A program made the position numbers and the translations under genes. From an uncultured Collinsella sp. (GTDB lineage: Bacteria > Actinomycetota > Coriobacteriia > Coriobacteriales > Coriobacteriaceae), in contig CAAFZX010000032.1 in NCBI GenBank assembly GCA_900767675.1, positions 1 through 21,763 on the forward strand: a DNA stretch of 21,763 nt. The letters run 5' to 3'. Under the pieces are notes generated by a model. That model did not search any database and had not been told where the DNA came from. It saw nothing but the letters and a program-made list of their open reading frames with translations. This document shows, in pieces, positions 7,853 to 14,786 of this stretch. Position 1 is the stretch's first letter. Each line of letters starts with the position of its first letter.

Positions 7853-8674
7853 TTAGGCGTCCAGGTAGACGCGCTGGGGCTGGTTGCGGTGTCGGGCGAA
7901 GATGATGAGCGCCAGGCCGGCGATCACGAGCGGCAAACTCAGCAGCTGGCCCATGGTGATGACGCCGCCCAGCAGATAGCCCAGCTGGGCATCGGGTACG
8001 CGCACAAACTCAACGAGGAAGCGGACGATGCCGTAGCCCATCACAAAGACGCCCATAAACGTGCCCTGGGGCAGCAGCGGCTTTTTGCGGCTGAGTACCT
8101 GCAGGATGCAAAAGAGCACGATGCCCTCCAGAAATGCCTCGTAGAGCTGGGAGGGATGGCGCGGCATGTCGCCCGCGGTGCCGCCAAAGATCACGCCCCA
8201 GGGCAGATCGGTCGGCTTGCCCCACAGCTCGCCGTTCACGAAGTTGGCGCAGCGTCCCAGGCACAGCGCCAGCGGAGCACCGATAACGGCAAGGTCGGCG
8301 ATGGTCCAGGCGTCGAGCTTATACATGCGGCACACGATGATGCCGCCCAAGATACCGCCGACCAGGCCACCGTGGAAGCTCATGCCGCCCTCGTTGGTGG
8401 CAAAGATCTCGAGCGGGTGGGCCAAATAATAGCCATCACCGTAAAAGATGACGTAGAACAGGCGGGCGCCAATGATGAGGCCAAAGACCACGCCGACCAC
8501 GACGCTCGTCAGGTCATCAATCGTAATGTCGAAGCCCCAGCGGCGCTGCGTGCGATACATAACGACTGCCGTAAGCAGGGCGCCGACCACGTAGGCCAGG
8601 CCGTACCAGTAGATAGTGATGGGGCCCGCCGAGATAGCGACGGGATCAAGCATATGGTAGAGGTCGTTGAGCAT
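7853..8674 (-). CDS. lgt: Prolipoprotein diacylglyceryl transferase
   Basis: 273 residues, the usual length. Lgt transfers diacylglycerol from phosphatidylglycerol to the lipobox cysteine of prolipoproteins in the cytoplasmic membrane. Visible signatures are YWYGLAY near the start, FHGGLVGG with His101, and the Lgt signature LGRCANFVNGE (Arg141 to Glu149), which aligns with the essential His103 and Arg143 region of the E. coli enzyme. RHPSQLYEA and a C-terminal FARH run complete the family pattern, with about seven membrane helices. The ATG at 8674 has AGGGG 8 bases upstream. It follows the NifU-domain gene by about 110 bp with a hairpin between them, so they may be separately transcribed. 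Confidence 0.97.
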   Translation of the reverse strand: MLNDLYHMLDPVAISAGPITIYWYGLAYVVGALLTAVVMYRTQRRWGFDITIDDLTSVVVGVVFGLIIGARLFYVIFYGDGYYLAHPLEIFATNEGGMSFHGGLVGGILGGIIVCRMYKLDAWTIADLAVIGAPLALCLGRCANFVNGELWGKPTDLPWGVIFGGTAGDMPRHPSQLYEAFLEGIVLFCILQVLSRKKPLLPQGTFMGVFVMGYGIVRFLVEFVRVPDAQLGYLLGGVITMGQLLSLPLVIAGLALIIFARHRNQPQRVYLDA

Positions 8675-8696
8675 ATCGATCCCCTGCTCCCTACAT

Positions 8697-8738
8697 ACAA
8701 ATGCGGCCGCGGGCCTTACGCTCGCAGCCGCATATTTG
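8697..8738 (-). terminator. Possible terminator after the NifU-domain gene
   Basis: On the minus strand ATGCGGCTGCG (8733-8723) pairs with CGCGGCCGCAT (8711-8701) with one wobble, extended by CAAAT/ATTTG flanks. The tail is TTGTATG, a weak T-tract, so attenuation or partial termination before lgt is as likely as full termination. Confidence 0.5.
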
Positions 8739-8782
8739 GACGTAACGTCTATGCGGAGCGTACCGTCCGCAGCTTTCGCATC

Positions 8783-9061
8783 TTAGAACGGCGCGTACTC
8801 GTCGTACAGGTCCTCGGCCTCGCCGGAAGCATTGACCTGCTCAACGCGGGTAACGCCGGGCACATGCTCCTTCAGGATGCGCTCGATACCCATGGAAAGG
8901 GTTAGCGAGCTCATGGGGCAGCCGGCGCAGGCGCCCTGCAGCTCCAGCTTGACAACACCCTCGTCGTCGACGCCCACATACTCCATATCGCCGCCATCGG
9001 CCTGCAGGTTGGGGCGAATCTCTTCAAGAACCTTCTTAAGCAGCTCTTCGTTAACAGCCAC
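8783..9061 (-). CDS. NifU C-terminal-domain Fe-S scaffold protein
   Basis: 92 residues, a stand-alone NifU C-terminal (Nfu-type) domain. The family pattern is clear: an N-terminal helix LLKKVLEEIRPNLQADGGD, then the strand VVKLELQGAC, the cluster-binding CAGCP (CxxC), and SLTLSMGIERILKEHVPGV. Such proteins assemble or carry [4Fe-4S] clusters for delivery to apo-enzymes, fitting an anaerobe whose giant dehydratase in this window needs clusters. The start is GTG at 9061 with AAAGGAG 5 bases upstream. A tight GC-rich dyad (CGCGGGC at 9084-9090 with GCCCGCG at 9093-9099) sits just upstream of the ribosome site and could be a control element. Confidence 0.93.
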   Translation of the reverse strand: MAVNEELLKKVLEEIRPNLQADGGDMEYVGVDDEGVVKLELQGACAGCPMSSLTLSMGIERILKEHVPGVTRVEQVNASGEAEDLYDEYAPF

Positions 9062-9182
9062 AGGGGCTCCTTTCTCACAATAACGCGGGCACGCCCGCGG
9101 ACAGGGGCTATGTTACTACAGCCATGTACCCGCTTAGGCGCCAGCCATGCGTGCGGACACGACTTTCACGAGCAGTCAATTT

Positions 9183-9252
9183 GGGACGGGTCTCTTTTGG
9201 CTGTTTTGCCGCCAGCTGGCGTTGGCACGCGCTACTGCCGAACCTGTCCCCC
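9183..9252. repeat. GGGG(A/T)CAGG-type 3'-end element, copy C
   Basis: About 70 bp bounded by GGGACGGGTCT (9183-9193, plus strand) and its imperfect inverse GGGACAGGTTC (minus strand, 9250-9240), with a perfect 12-bp palindrome CGCCAGCTGGCG at 9210-9221 in the middle. The right end lies inside the last codons of the dCMP deaminase gene. It looks like a small mobile-type or REP-like unit. Confidence 0.45.
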
Positions 9253-9756
9253 GGTACCAATCTGGACATCGACGATGACCTGGCGGTAGCTGATGCCGCA
9301 GGAGTCGAGAATGCGGCGGCTGATACGGCCGTCATCGGTGTCGGCATACTTATTGTCCAGGTAGACGACCTCGCCCACGCCCACCTGCGCCAGGATCTTG
9401 GCGCAGTCGTGGCACGGGAACAGCGTGACGTAGACCGTGGAACCCTCGAGGTCCTTGAGCGAGCCACGGTAGTTGAGCACGGCGTTGGCCTCGGCATGGA
9501 CCACGTAGTTGTGCTTGTCCTGCAGCGGGTCATCGCTCGTACCCCACGGGAAAAAGTCGTCGTTGAGCGCCGAGGGCGTGCCGTTGTAACCCACCGAAAG
9601 GATGCGGTGGTTGGTGCTGGCGATGCATGCTCCCACCTGCGTGTTGGGGTCCTTGCTACGGCGCTGCGCGGCGATGGCCACGCTCATAAAGAACTCGTCC
9701 CAGCTAATAACGTCGCGGCGCTTGCCCGACGCGGTTTGATGAAGATCGTCCGACAT
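9232..9756 (-). CDS. dCMP/cytidine deaminase family protein (ComEB-like dCMP deaminase)
   Basis: 174 residues. Zinc-dependent deaminase fold with HAEANA (zinc ligand His87, catalytic Glu89) and PCHDC (Cys115, Cys118). DPNTQVGACI and GYNGTPSALNDDFFPW are typical of deoxycytidylate deaminases, which convert dCMP to dUMP for thymidylate synthesis. The C-terminal segment (YLDNKY, ISRRILDSCGISYRQV) also fits. I chose the ATG at 9756, preceded by GGAGG at 8 bases, over the ATG 36 bases upstream that lacks a site. The final residues (IGTGGQVRQ) are encoded by the right end of a repeat-like element, so the native tail may have been altered by its insertion. No operon partner overlaps it. Confidence 0.93.
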   Translation of the reverse strand: MSDDLHQTASGKRRDVISWDEFFMSVAIAAQRRSKDPNTQVGACIASTNHRILSVGYNGTPSALNDDFFPWGTSDDPLQDKHNYVVHAEANAVLNYRGSLKDLEGSTVYVTLFPCHDCAKILAQVGVGEVVYLDNKYADTDDGRISRRILDSCGISYRQVIVDVQIGTGGQVRQ

Positions 9757-9809
9757 GGCAGACACCTCCGAAATCGCAATAGTTTGGCCCATTGTAGCAG
9801 GTGAAAGGT

Positions 9810-9834
9810 AGGGGCGCTTATCCCACCAGCCCCT
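9810..9834 (-). terminator. Weak hairpin after coaX
   Basis: AGGGGC (minus strand, 9834-9829) pairs with GCCCCT (9815-9810), followed by ACCTTTC. The 6-bp stem and poor T-tract make this only a possible terminator. Confidence 0.3.
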
Positions 9835-9838
9835 CGCC

Positions 9839-10690
9839 CTACGCGCGGCGGGGCTTTTGGTTGATGCGGTAGAGCTCGGCGAGACCCCGCAACGTCAGCG
9901 CGTCGTCTACCGTCAGGCTATGGCCGACCAGCGCCGCAAGTGCCTCGGCATCGTCGCCGGTAATGACGATGGGCACATCGCCCTCCCCCGCGGCCTTGTT
10001 CGCGCGCATCTCGGCAAGCACCATGTCGAGCATGCCGTCGATGCGGGCTACCTCGCCCAAAACCACACCCGAGCGCATGGCCTCACGCGTGTTGTGGCCG
10101 ATTACATGTGTGGGCGCCGAGGGCTCAACCTGGGGTAGGCGCGCTGCTGCCGCCGAGAGCGAACGGGCGCCGAGTGCCAGCCCCGGCGCGATAACGCCGC
10201 CCACAAAGGTACCGTGCGCGTCGATGACCTCGATATTGGTCGTCGTGCCCAGGTCAATCACGATGCACGGCGAGCCGTAGACGGCGCGGGCCGCCACGGC
10301 ATCGGCGATGCGGTCGGGGCCGATCTCGGCTGGATCGTCGTAGTGCACGGGCATGCCGGTCTTAAGTCCCGGCCCCACGGTGAGCACGCGCCCCGTGCAG
10401 GTGCGGGAAAGTGCCGCCTTCCACGGGCGCTCGAGCGCCGGGACCACGCAGCTCAGCACAGCAGCCGCGGGCACAAGCGCACCCGGCATGCCCGCATCGG
10501 CCGCCAGTGCGGCCATGACCTGCACGAGACGCATGCGCGCCTCGTCTGCTGTGATGCTCGACGGCGTGGTGATCTCGCACGTCGCAAGCGGACATTCCTG
10601 CGCCGCGGCCGAATCCTCTGCAAACAGGCCAAAGCGAATGAATGTGTTGCCCACGTCGACCGTCAATATATATGCGTACCCATTAAGCAT
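9839..10690 (-). CDS. coaX: Type III pantothenate kinase
   Basis: 283 residues. CoaX phosphorylates pantothenate in the first step of coenzyme A synthesis. Signatures of the ASKHA-fold type III enzyme are visible: DVGNT with Asp12 near the N-terminus, GPDRIADAVAA in the middle, IDLGTTTNIEVID followed by GGVIAPGLALGARSL, and a C-terminal ITGDDAEAL. The longer reading frame would begin 54 bases upstream. I chose the ATG at 10690 because AAAGGAG precedes it by about 8 bases and DVGNT then falls at the usual distance from the start. It is divergently transcribed from the OPT transporter gene. A minus-strand TATACT at 10718-10723 is a good -10 candidate, about 28 bases before the start codon. Confidence 0.95.
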   Translation of the reverse strand: MLNGYAYILTVDVGNTFIRFGLFAEDSAAAQECPLATCEITTPSSITADEARMRLVQVMAALAADAGMPGALVPAAAVLSCVVPALERPWKAALSRTCTGRVLTVGPGLKTGMPVHYDDPAEIGPDRIADAVAARAVYGSPCIVIDLGTTTNIEVIDAHGTFVGGVIAPGLALGARSLSAAAARLPQVEPSAPTHVIGHNTREAMRSGVVLGEVARIDGMLDMVLAEMRANKAAGEGDVPIVITGDDAEALAALVGHSLTVDDALTLRGLAELYRINQKPRRA

Positions 10691-10717
10691 CGTCGGCGCT
10701 CCTTTCGTCTGTCCAGC

Positions 10718-10772
10718 AGTATATCGCCTACCTAAACCAGTCATCCCAAAATGACTAGCTTGCGGCTATACT
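10718..10772. promoter_or_regulatory. Divergent coaX/OPT promoter pair with shared palindrome
   Basis: Both strands carry a TATACT hexamer: minus strand 10718-10723 for coaX, plus strand 10767-10772 for the OPT gene. Neither has a good -35 box. The palindrome AGTCAT-N6-ATGACT (10739-10744 and 10751-10756) covers both expected -35 positions (about 10741-10746 and 10744-10749). This suggests a regulator-dependent divergent promoter. Confidence 0.5.
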
Positions 10773-10819
10773 GGTGCGCGGTCGTTTGCGAGCTCACGCG
10801 GCGGCCCTTGGTAACCCGA

Positions 10820-10858
10820 CTTCCCGCGCCGTATCCGTAACGGCGCTCCCGGGGGAAG
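10820..10858 (+). promoter_or_regulatory. Long stem-loop in the OPT transporter leader
   Basis: CTTCCC (10820-10825) plus GCGCCGT (10826-10832) pair with ACGGCGC (10840-10846) and GGGAAG (10853-10858). This gives 13 bp with a 7-base apical loop and a 6-base one-sided bulge. It ends about 15 bases before the ribosome site AAAGGAG. No T-tract follows, so it is not a plain terminator. It resembles no riboswitch class I can name. Confidence 0.45.
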
Positions 10859-10882
10859 CGGATATACGCAAAGGAGTTTTAT

Positions 10883-12586
10883 ATGAGCAATCCCTCGAAC
10901 CGCACCTCGATGCGCGGTCAACTTACGCTGCGCGGCGTCGTCATCGGCGTCCTTGGCTGCGTGATCATCACGGCAAGCTCGGCCTACACCGCCCTCAAGA
11001 TGGGCGCGCTCCCCTGGCCGATCGTCTTCGCTGCCGTCATCTCGCTGTTCTTCCTTAAGCTCATGGGCAACGCCAGCCTCAACGAGGCAAACGTCACCCA
11101 CACCATCATGTCAGCAGGCGCCATGGTCGCCGGCGGTCTGGCGTTTACCATCCCGGGCGCCTGGATGCTGGGCTATGCCGACCAGATCAGCTGGCTCGAC
11201 ATGTTCATCGTGGCACTCGCCGGCACCATCCTGGGTCTGCTGGCCACGGCACTCATCCACCGTCACTTTATCGTGGACGCCGCGCTGGAGTTCCCCACCG
11301 GCAACGCCGCAGCTCAGACCCTGCGCGCCACCGAGGCCGGCGGCAAGACTGGCAAGCAGCTCTTTGGCTCCATGGCCATCGCCGGCATCTACAGCGTGCT
11401 TCGAGACGCCCTGGGCGTGGTGCCCAGCATGCTGTGCACGCTCAATATCCCCGGCGTTACCTTTGCCATCTACAACTCGCCCATGTTACTCTCCGTCGGC
11501 TTCCTCGTGGGCTTCGCCCCGGTCGCATTCTGGTTTGCCGGCGCGCTACTGGGCAATTTTGGCATCATTGTCGGCGGCACCGCTACCGGTCTGTTTGACG
11601 TTATGACCGCACAAGGCATTGTTAAGTCCCTGGGTATGGGCCTTATGATGGGCTTTGGCGTCGCCGTCGTCCTCAAGGACATCCTGCCGCAGGTCGCCGG
11701 TATCGTCCGCGGCCTTGCCGCCGACAGCTCCACCGACACCGACGAGCAGTCGCTCATCTCGGGCTCCCTTAAGCTCGACGCCGGTATCATCGGCCTGGGC
11801 GCTGCCGCCATCGCCGTGATCATCGCCATCGTGCTCGACCTTGGCCCCGTTCCGGCCGTCATCGTCACGCTGTTCACCTTTGTCACCACCATCATGAGCG
11901 CGCAGAGCTGCGGCCAGACGGGCATCGACCCCATGGAGATCTTCGGCCTCATCGTCATGCTCATCGTTGCCGCCTTCGCGCAGCTCGCTCAGGTCAAGCT
12001 GTTCTTTATCGCCGGCATCGTGGCCGTAGCGTGCGGCCTTGCGGGCGACGTCATGAACGACTTTAAGGCCGGCGCCGTGCTGGGCACCAACCCGCGCGCA
12101 CAGTGGGTCGGCCAGGCCATCGGCGGCATCGTGGGCGCCCTGGTCGCTGCCGCCGTCATGGTCGCGCTCGTCACCGCCTATGGTCCGGACGCCTTTGGTC
12201 CCGACAAGAGCTTCGTTGCCGCACAGGCAAGTGTGGTCGCCACCATGGTCTCGGGCATCCCGAGCGTGCCGTGGTTCGCGGGCGGCTTTATCGCCGGTAT
12301 CGTCATGTACTGGCTCGGCATTCCGGCCATGATGATCGGCCTGGGCGTGTACCTGCCGTTCTACATGTCACTCACGGCATTCCTGGGCTCCTGCGTCAAG
12401 CTCGCCTACGACAAGTGGGCCGCTCACCGCGACGCCGAGGCCGGTCTTTCGGACGAGGAGAAGGCCACCAAGGACGCCGCCTTCCAGGAGCAGGGCCTGG
12501 TCGTCGCCAGTGGCCTGCTCGGCGGCGAGTCCATCGTCGGCGTTATCCTGGCGTTTGTCTCCGTTGGCTTGAGCCTGCTGGGGTAG
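10883..12586 (+). CDS. OPT-family oligopeptide/metal-chelate transporter
   Basis: 567 residues and strongly hydrophobic throughout, with 14 or more potential membrane segments. The N-terminal LTLRGVVIGVLGCVIITASSAYTALKMGALPWP, read in pieces, and the segment NASLNEANVTHTIMSAGAMVAGGLAFTIPG are characteristic of the bacterial OPT family (putative oligopeptide or metal-chelate importers driven by ion gradients). LEFPTGNAAAQTLRA and DPMEIFGLIVML also fit. Substrate cannot be told from sequence. The ATG at 10883 has AAGGAG 6 bases upstream. It is monocistronic, with its own leader stem-loop and a strong terminator. An internal acidic loop at about residues 285-295 (DSSTDTDEQS) is probably cytoplasmic. 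Confidence 0.9.
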   Translation: MSNPSNRTSMRGQLTLRGVVIGVLGCVIITASSAYTALKMGALPWPIVFAAVISLFFLKLMGNASLNEANVTHTIMSAGAMVAGGLAFTIPGAWMLGYADQISWLDMFIVALAGTILGLLATALIHRHFIVDAALEFPTGNAAAQTLRATEAGGKTGKQLFGSMAIAGIYSVLRDALGVVPSMLCTLNIPGVTFAIYNSPMLLSVGFLVGFAPVAFWFAGALLGNFGIIVGGTATGLFDVMTAQGIVKSLGMGLMMGFGVAVVLKDILPQVAGIVRGLAADSSTDTDEQSLISGSLKLDAGIIGLGAAAIAVIIAIVLDLGPVPAVIVTLFTFVTTIMSAQSCGQTGIDPMEIFGLIVMLIVAAFAQLAQVKLFFIAGIVAVACGLAGDVMNDFKAGAVLGTNPRAQWVGQAIGGIVGALVAAAVMVALVTAYGPDAFGPDKSFVAAQASVVATMVSGIPSVPWFAGGFIAGIVMYWLGIPAMMIGLGVYLPFYMSLTAFLGSCVKLAYDKWAAHRDAEAGLSDEEKATKDAAFQEQGLVVASGLLGGESIVGVILAFVSVGLSLLG

Positions 12587-12611
12587 GCCAAACAACAACG
12601 CACCAGCGCAG

Positions 12612-12649
12612 AGCGCGGAGTCGGAATCAAACCGGCCCCGCGCTTTTTT
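12612..12649 (+). terminator. Rho-independent terminator of the OPT gene
   Basis: AGCGCGG (12612-12618) pairs with CCGCGCT (12638-12644), with an inner CGG/CCG pair, followed by a run of six Ts. It begins 26 bp after the OPT stop codon. Confidence 0.9.
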
Positions 12650-12694
12650 GTCTATTTGACTCTTATGATCCTCACGGCGTTTTAGCCATGTCGA

Positions 12695-12715
12695 TTGGCC
12701 TGACTTCCAGGTCAA
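12695..12715. promoter_or_regulatory. Dyad upstream of the DUF389 gene
   Basis: TTGGCCTG (12695-12702) and CAGGTCAA (12708-12715) form an inverted repeat with one mismatch around a 5-base spacer, about 90 bp upstream of the DUF389 start. It could be an operator or a small hairpin. No convincing promoter hexamers flank it. Confidence 0.3.
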
Positions 12716-12801
12716 CAAACCTTGTCTGACACCTCGCCTAACGCGGTGTAGAGTAAAGACGACAGACGCAAGAAGCGGCTCAGAAGCTAAACGAGGTAAG
12801 C

Positions 12802-13941
12802 ATGGAACTCGACAAACAACAGATCAAGCGGCTGCGCGAGCGTCATCATCGTCGTCACGGTATACGCCCTGCACACAGCGAGGCCATGGAGAATGCCACC
12901 CGTTTCCTTAAGCAGGCGTTCAACATTCGCGAGGGACGCGCGCCCTATCACGTGATTCGCAAGCGCTTTGTAAACGGGGCGCGCCTGACTGGCTCGCACT
13001 TATGCATCCTGATCATTGCCATGTTGATCGCGAGCATCGGCCTCGATATCGACTCGGATATCGCCATTGTAGGTGCCATGCTCATCTGCCCGCTCATGGG
13101 CTCGGTCCTTGCCATGGCATATGGCATCGCCACGCTCGACCGCGAGATTACCGTCGAGGCCATTGCCGGTCTCGCGTTGCAGATGGCCTTCTGCCTGATC
13201 ACGTCCACGCTGTACTTTAAGCTCTCACCGCTCGGCACCACCACGGCCGCTATCATCGACAACTCGACACCCACCGTCTGGGATCTTGCCGTCGCGCTCG
13301 CGGGTGGCTTTGCCGGAGGCCTGGGCAACTCGCGCGACCAGGAGCCCGCGACGCTTATCGCGGGCGTGGCCGTGGCAACCGCGCTCATGCCGCCCCTGTG
13401 CGCGGCGGGTTACGGCATCGCCATCGCGAGCGGGTCGCTGTTTCTCTCGGCGCTCTACGAATTTGGCATCAACGTTGTCTTTATCGCGCTGGCGGCCGAA
13501 GCCGTATTGCTTCTTCTACGTGTACCGCTCAAGCGTGACCTCAACGGCGACGGTATTGTGACCGCCGAGGAAAACGCCGAGGTCGATGAGCTGTCACACA
13601 AGGTGCGCCGCCGCATCATCGTGGGCACGGTGATCTTTGCCATCCCCTGCATCGTTATGACCGCGGGGTCTATTGGCTCGGCGCAGGCCGGCGTGCAGGA
13701 CGGCTATGGCGTCACCGAAACTACGCGCGAGCTTGCCGCGGTACTGCCGGGCTTTAAGGATTACACCGTCGCCGTCGAGACCTCGGCCACCGAAGGCGGG
13801 GAGGAGGGCCTCGTCGAGCGCGAGGTTGTCGCCCATGTGACGACAAGCGAGACACTTGGGGCGCACGACCGTCGTGTTGCCCGCAAGCTCATCGACCTCA
13901 ATGTGCCCGAACTCGATCGCGTGGAGTTCGATGTGAAGTGA
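12802..13941 (+). CDS. DUF389 membrane protein with an EF-hand-like loop
   Basis: 379 residues. An arginine- and histidine-rich cytoplasmic N-terminus (about 60 residues) is followed by the DUF389 membrane core. Its signatures are AIVGAMLICPLMGSVLAMAYG, a glycine-rich FAGGLGNSRDQEPATLIAGVAVATALMPPLCAAGYG in pieces, and a final helix at about residues 272-290. DUF389 function is unknown. The family is widespread and sometimes annotated as a transporter. At residues 246-257, in the loop after a membrane helix, DLNGDGIVTAEE fits the canonical EF-hand calcium loop (Asp1, Asn3, Asp5, Gly6, Glu12). A soluble C-terminal tail of about 90 residues follows the last helix. The ATG at 12802 has GAGGT 6 bases upstream. 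The gene is monocistronic on the plus strand. Confidence 0.88.
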   Translation: MELDKQQIKRLRERHHRRHGIRPAHSEAMENATRFLKQAFNIREGRAPYHVIRKRFVNGARLTGSHLCILIIAMLIASIGLDIDSDIAIVGAMLICPLMGSVLAMAYGIATLDREITVEAIAGLALQMAFCLITSTLYFKLSPLGTTTAAIIDNSTPTVWDLAVALAGGFAGGLGNSRDQEPATLIAGVAVATALMPPLCAAGYGIAIASGSLFLSALYEFGINVVFIALAAEAVLLLLRVPLKRDLNGDGIVTAEENAEVDELSHKVRRRIIVGTVIFAIPCIVMTAGSIGSAQAGVQDGYGVTETTRELAAVLPGFKDYTVAVETSATEGGEEGLVEREVVAHVTTSETLGAHDRRVARKLIDLNVPELDRVEFDVK

Positions 13942-14016
13942 TGCCGGCGCGGGATGAGCGCTCGCACGGACGCAAGTTATGACGAGGCGCAGACGCGATA
14001 CGGACGCGGGCAAATA

Positions 14017-14057
14017 GCGTGGTGCAGTTCACACCTGCGCCCCGCTCGCCGTTTTAT
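14017..14057 (+). terminator. Probable terminator of the DUF389 gene
   Basis: GCGTGGTGCAG (14017-14027) pairs with CTGCGCCCCGC (14035-14045) with one mismatch and one wobble. TCGCCGTTTTATTG follows. The T-run starts six bases after the stem, so confidence is moderate. Confidence 0.5.
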
Positions 14058-14066
14058 TGCCGTGAA

Positions 14067-14516
14067 TCAACTGTCCACATCGACATCGCCAGACTCCACC
14101 ATAAACGCCGGATCGGTGCTCACCAGATAAAAACGGGTCACCTTGGTATCTCTAAATAGGTAGAGCAAGCCCTGATCGCGTCGGCGCGAAATATGCGCCA
14201 CGTGGACCGTACCGAATATTTCGCCGTTTTCATTCTTTAATATCAGAATGTTGGGGTCATCCGTACGCTTAAACTGCCCGTCTGTGCAGATTCCGTCTTG
14301 GTCAACCAGCTGCCATCGACAGTTGTCCTCCTCAAGAAAAGCCAGGGTTTCCCGACTCGTTTTGTCATCCCGATAGTAACCATCAATGGCGAAGCCTTCG
14401 GAAGCACATTCCTGCATATAGGATGTTTCTCGACTTATAGCGAACTGCCCCATAGCGCCCAGGAGCACAGCTAGGCAAACCACTGCAAGGGTTATCGAGA
14501 TAGTACGGCGGCCCAT
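14067..14516 (-). CDS. Small membrane-anchored or secreted hypothetical protein
   Basis: 149 residues, not recognised. A positively charged start (MGRR) and one hydrophobic helix (about residues 6-26) suggest a signal anchor. The rest is polar and beta-rich: CRWQLVDQDGICTDGQFKR resembles a small extracytoplasmic beta-sandwich that reports values and text-like output in no known way, and four cysteines (three after the helix in addition to Cys14) could form disulfides outside the cell. The ATG at 14516 has no ribosome site of its own. A mini-ORF with a perfect site ends one base before it, so translation may be coupled, or the true N-terminus may lie upstream after a frameshift. Local GC is visibly lower than in the neighbours, hinting at a lineage-specific or acquired gene. 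Confidence 0.6.
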   Translation of the reverse strand: MGRRTISITLAVVCLAVLLGAMGQFAISRETSYMQECASEGFAIDGYYRDDKTSRETLAFLEEDNCRWQLVDQDGICTDGQFKRTDDPNILILKNENGEIFGTVHVAHISRRRDQGLLYLFRDTKVTRFYLVSTDPAFMVESGDVDVDS

Positions 14517-14517
14517 A

Positions 14518-14556
14518 TTAACCAGCCCGATACTTGTTTAACGGAGCGCGAAACAT
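14518..14556 (-). CDS. 12-codon mini-ORF coupled to the downstream hypothetical gene
   Basis: ATG at 14556, encoding MFRAPLNKYRAG and a TAA at 14520-14518. GGAGG (plus-strand CCTCC, 14565-14569) lies 8 bases upstream, a textbook ribosome site. The stop codon is one base from the ATG of the hypothetical gene, which lacks its own site. This could be a leader peptide, or the original N-terminus of that protein now separated by a one-base frame change. Confidence 0.45.
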   Translation of the reverse strand: MFRAPLNKYRAG

Positions 14557-14786
14557 ACTTGGCACCTCCGATATCAGAGCAAACGTCACCCGCAGCCCGG
14601 CGGCAGTCATATGTTTCCAACATCAAACCATATGGCAACCACTCGCGAGAGGAGTATCGGCGAACGGTGCATTTTTGCGCTCCATTGGTCAAACGTCAAC
14701 GCGCGCTACAGCTCTTGCCCGATCAATTCAGATTTTGTCGCATACTACCGTAGATCCCCAACGCTTCCACCCCCAAGAGATCATTT
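14557..14786. other. AT-richer intergenic region between two minus-strand genes
   Basis: About 230 bp between the 3-hydroxyacyl-CoA dehydrogenase stop and the mini-ORF. Apart from the mini-ORF's ribosome site at its left end it holds no supported gene. It contains one copy of the 16-kb repeat family (14726-14746). I find no convincing terminator for the dehydrogenase gene. Confidence 0.5.
14726..14746. repeat. Third partial copy of the inverted-repeat family
   Basis: ATTCAGATTTTG followed by TCGCATACT matches 16017-16037 with a single difference over 21 bases, in the same orientation. It lies about 40 bp downstream of the dehydrogenase stop codon, whereas the other copies are upstream of that gene. 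Confidence 0.7.

Noticed and set aside
7745..8905. Plus-strand open frame of 386 codons
   Set aside because: Antisense to lgt, whose family motifs are unmistakable.
14492..14692. 66-codon minus-strand open frame overlapping the hypothetical gene start
   Set aside because: No ribosome site. It overlaps both the mini-ORF and the gene start in another frame and has no recognisable features.
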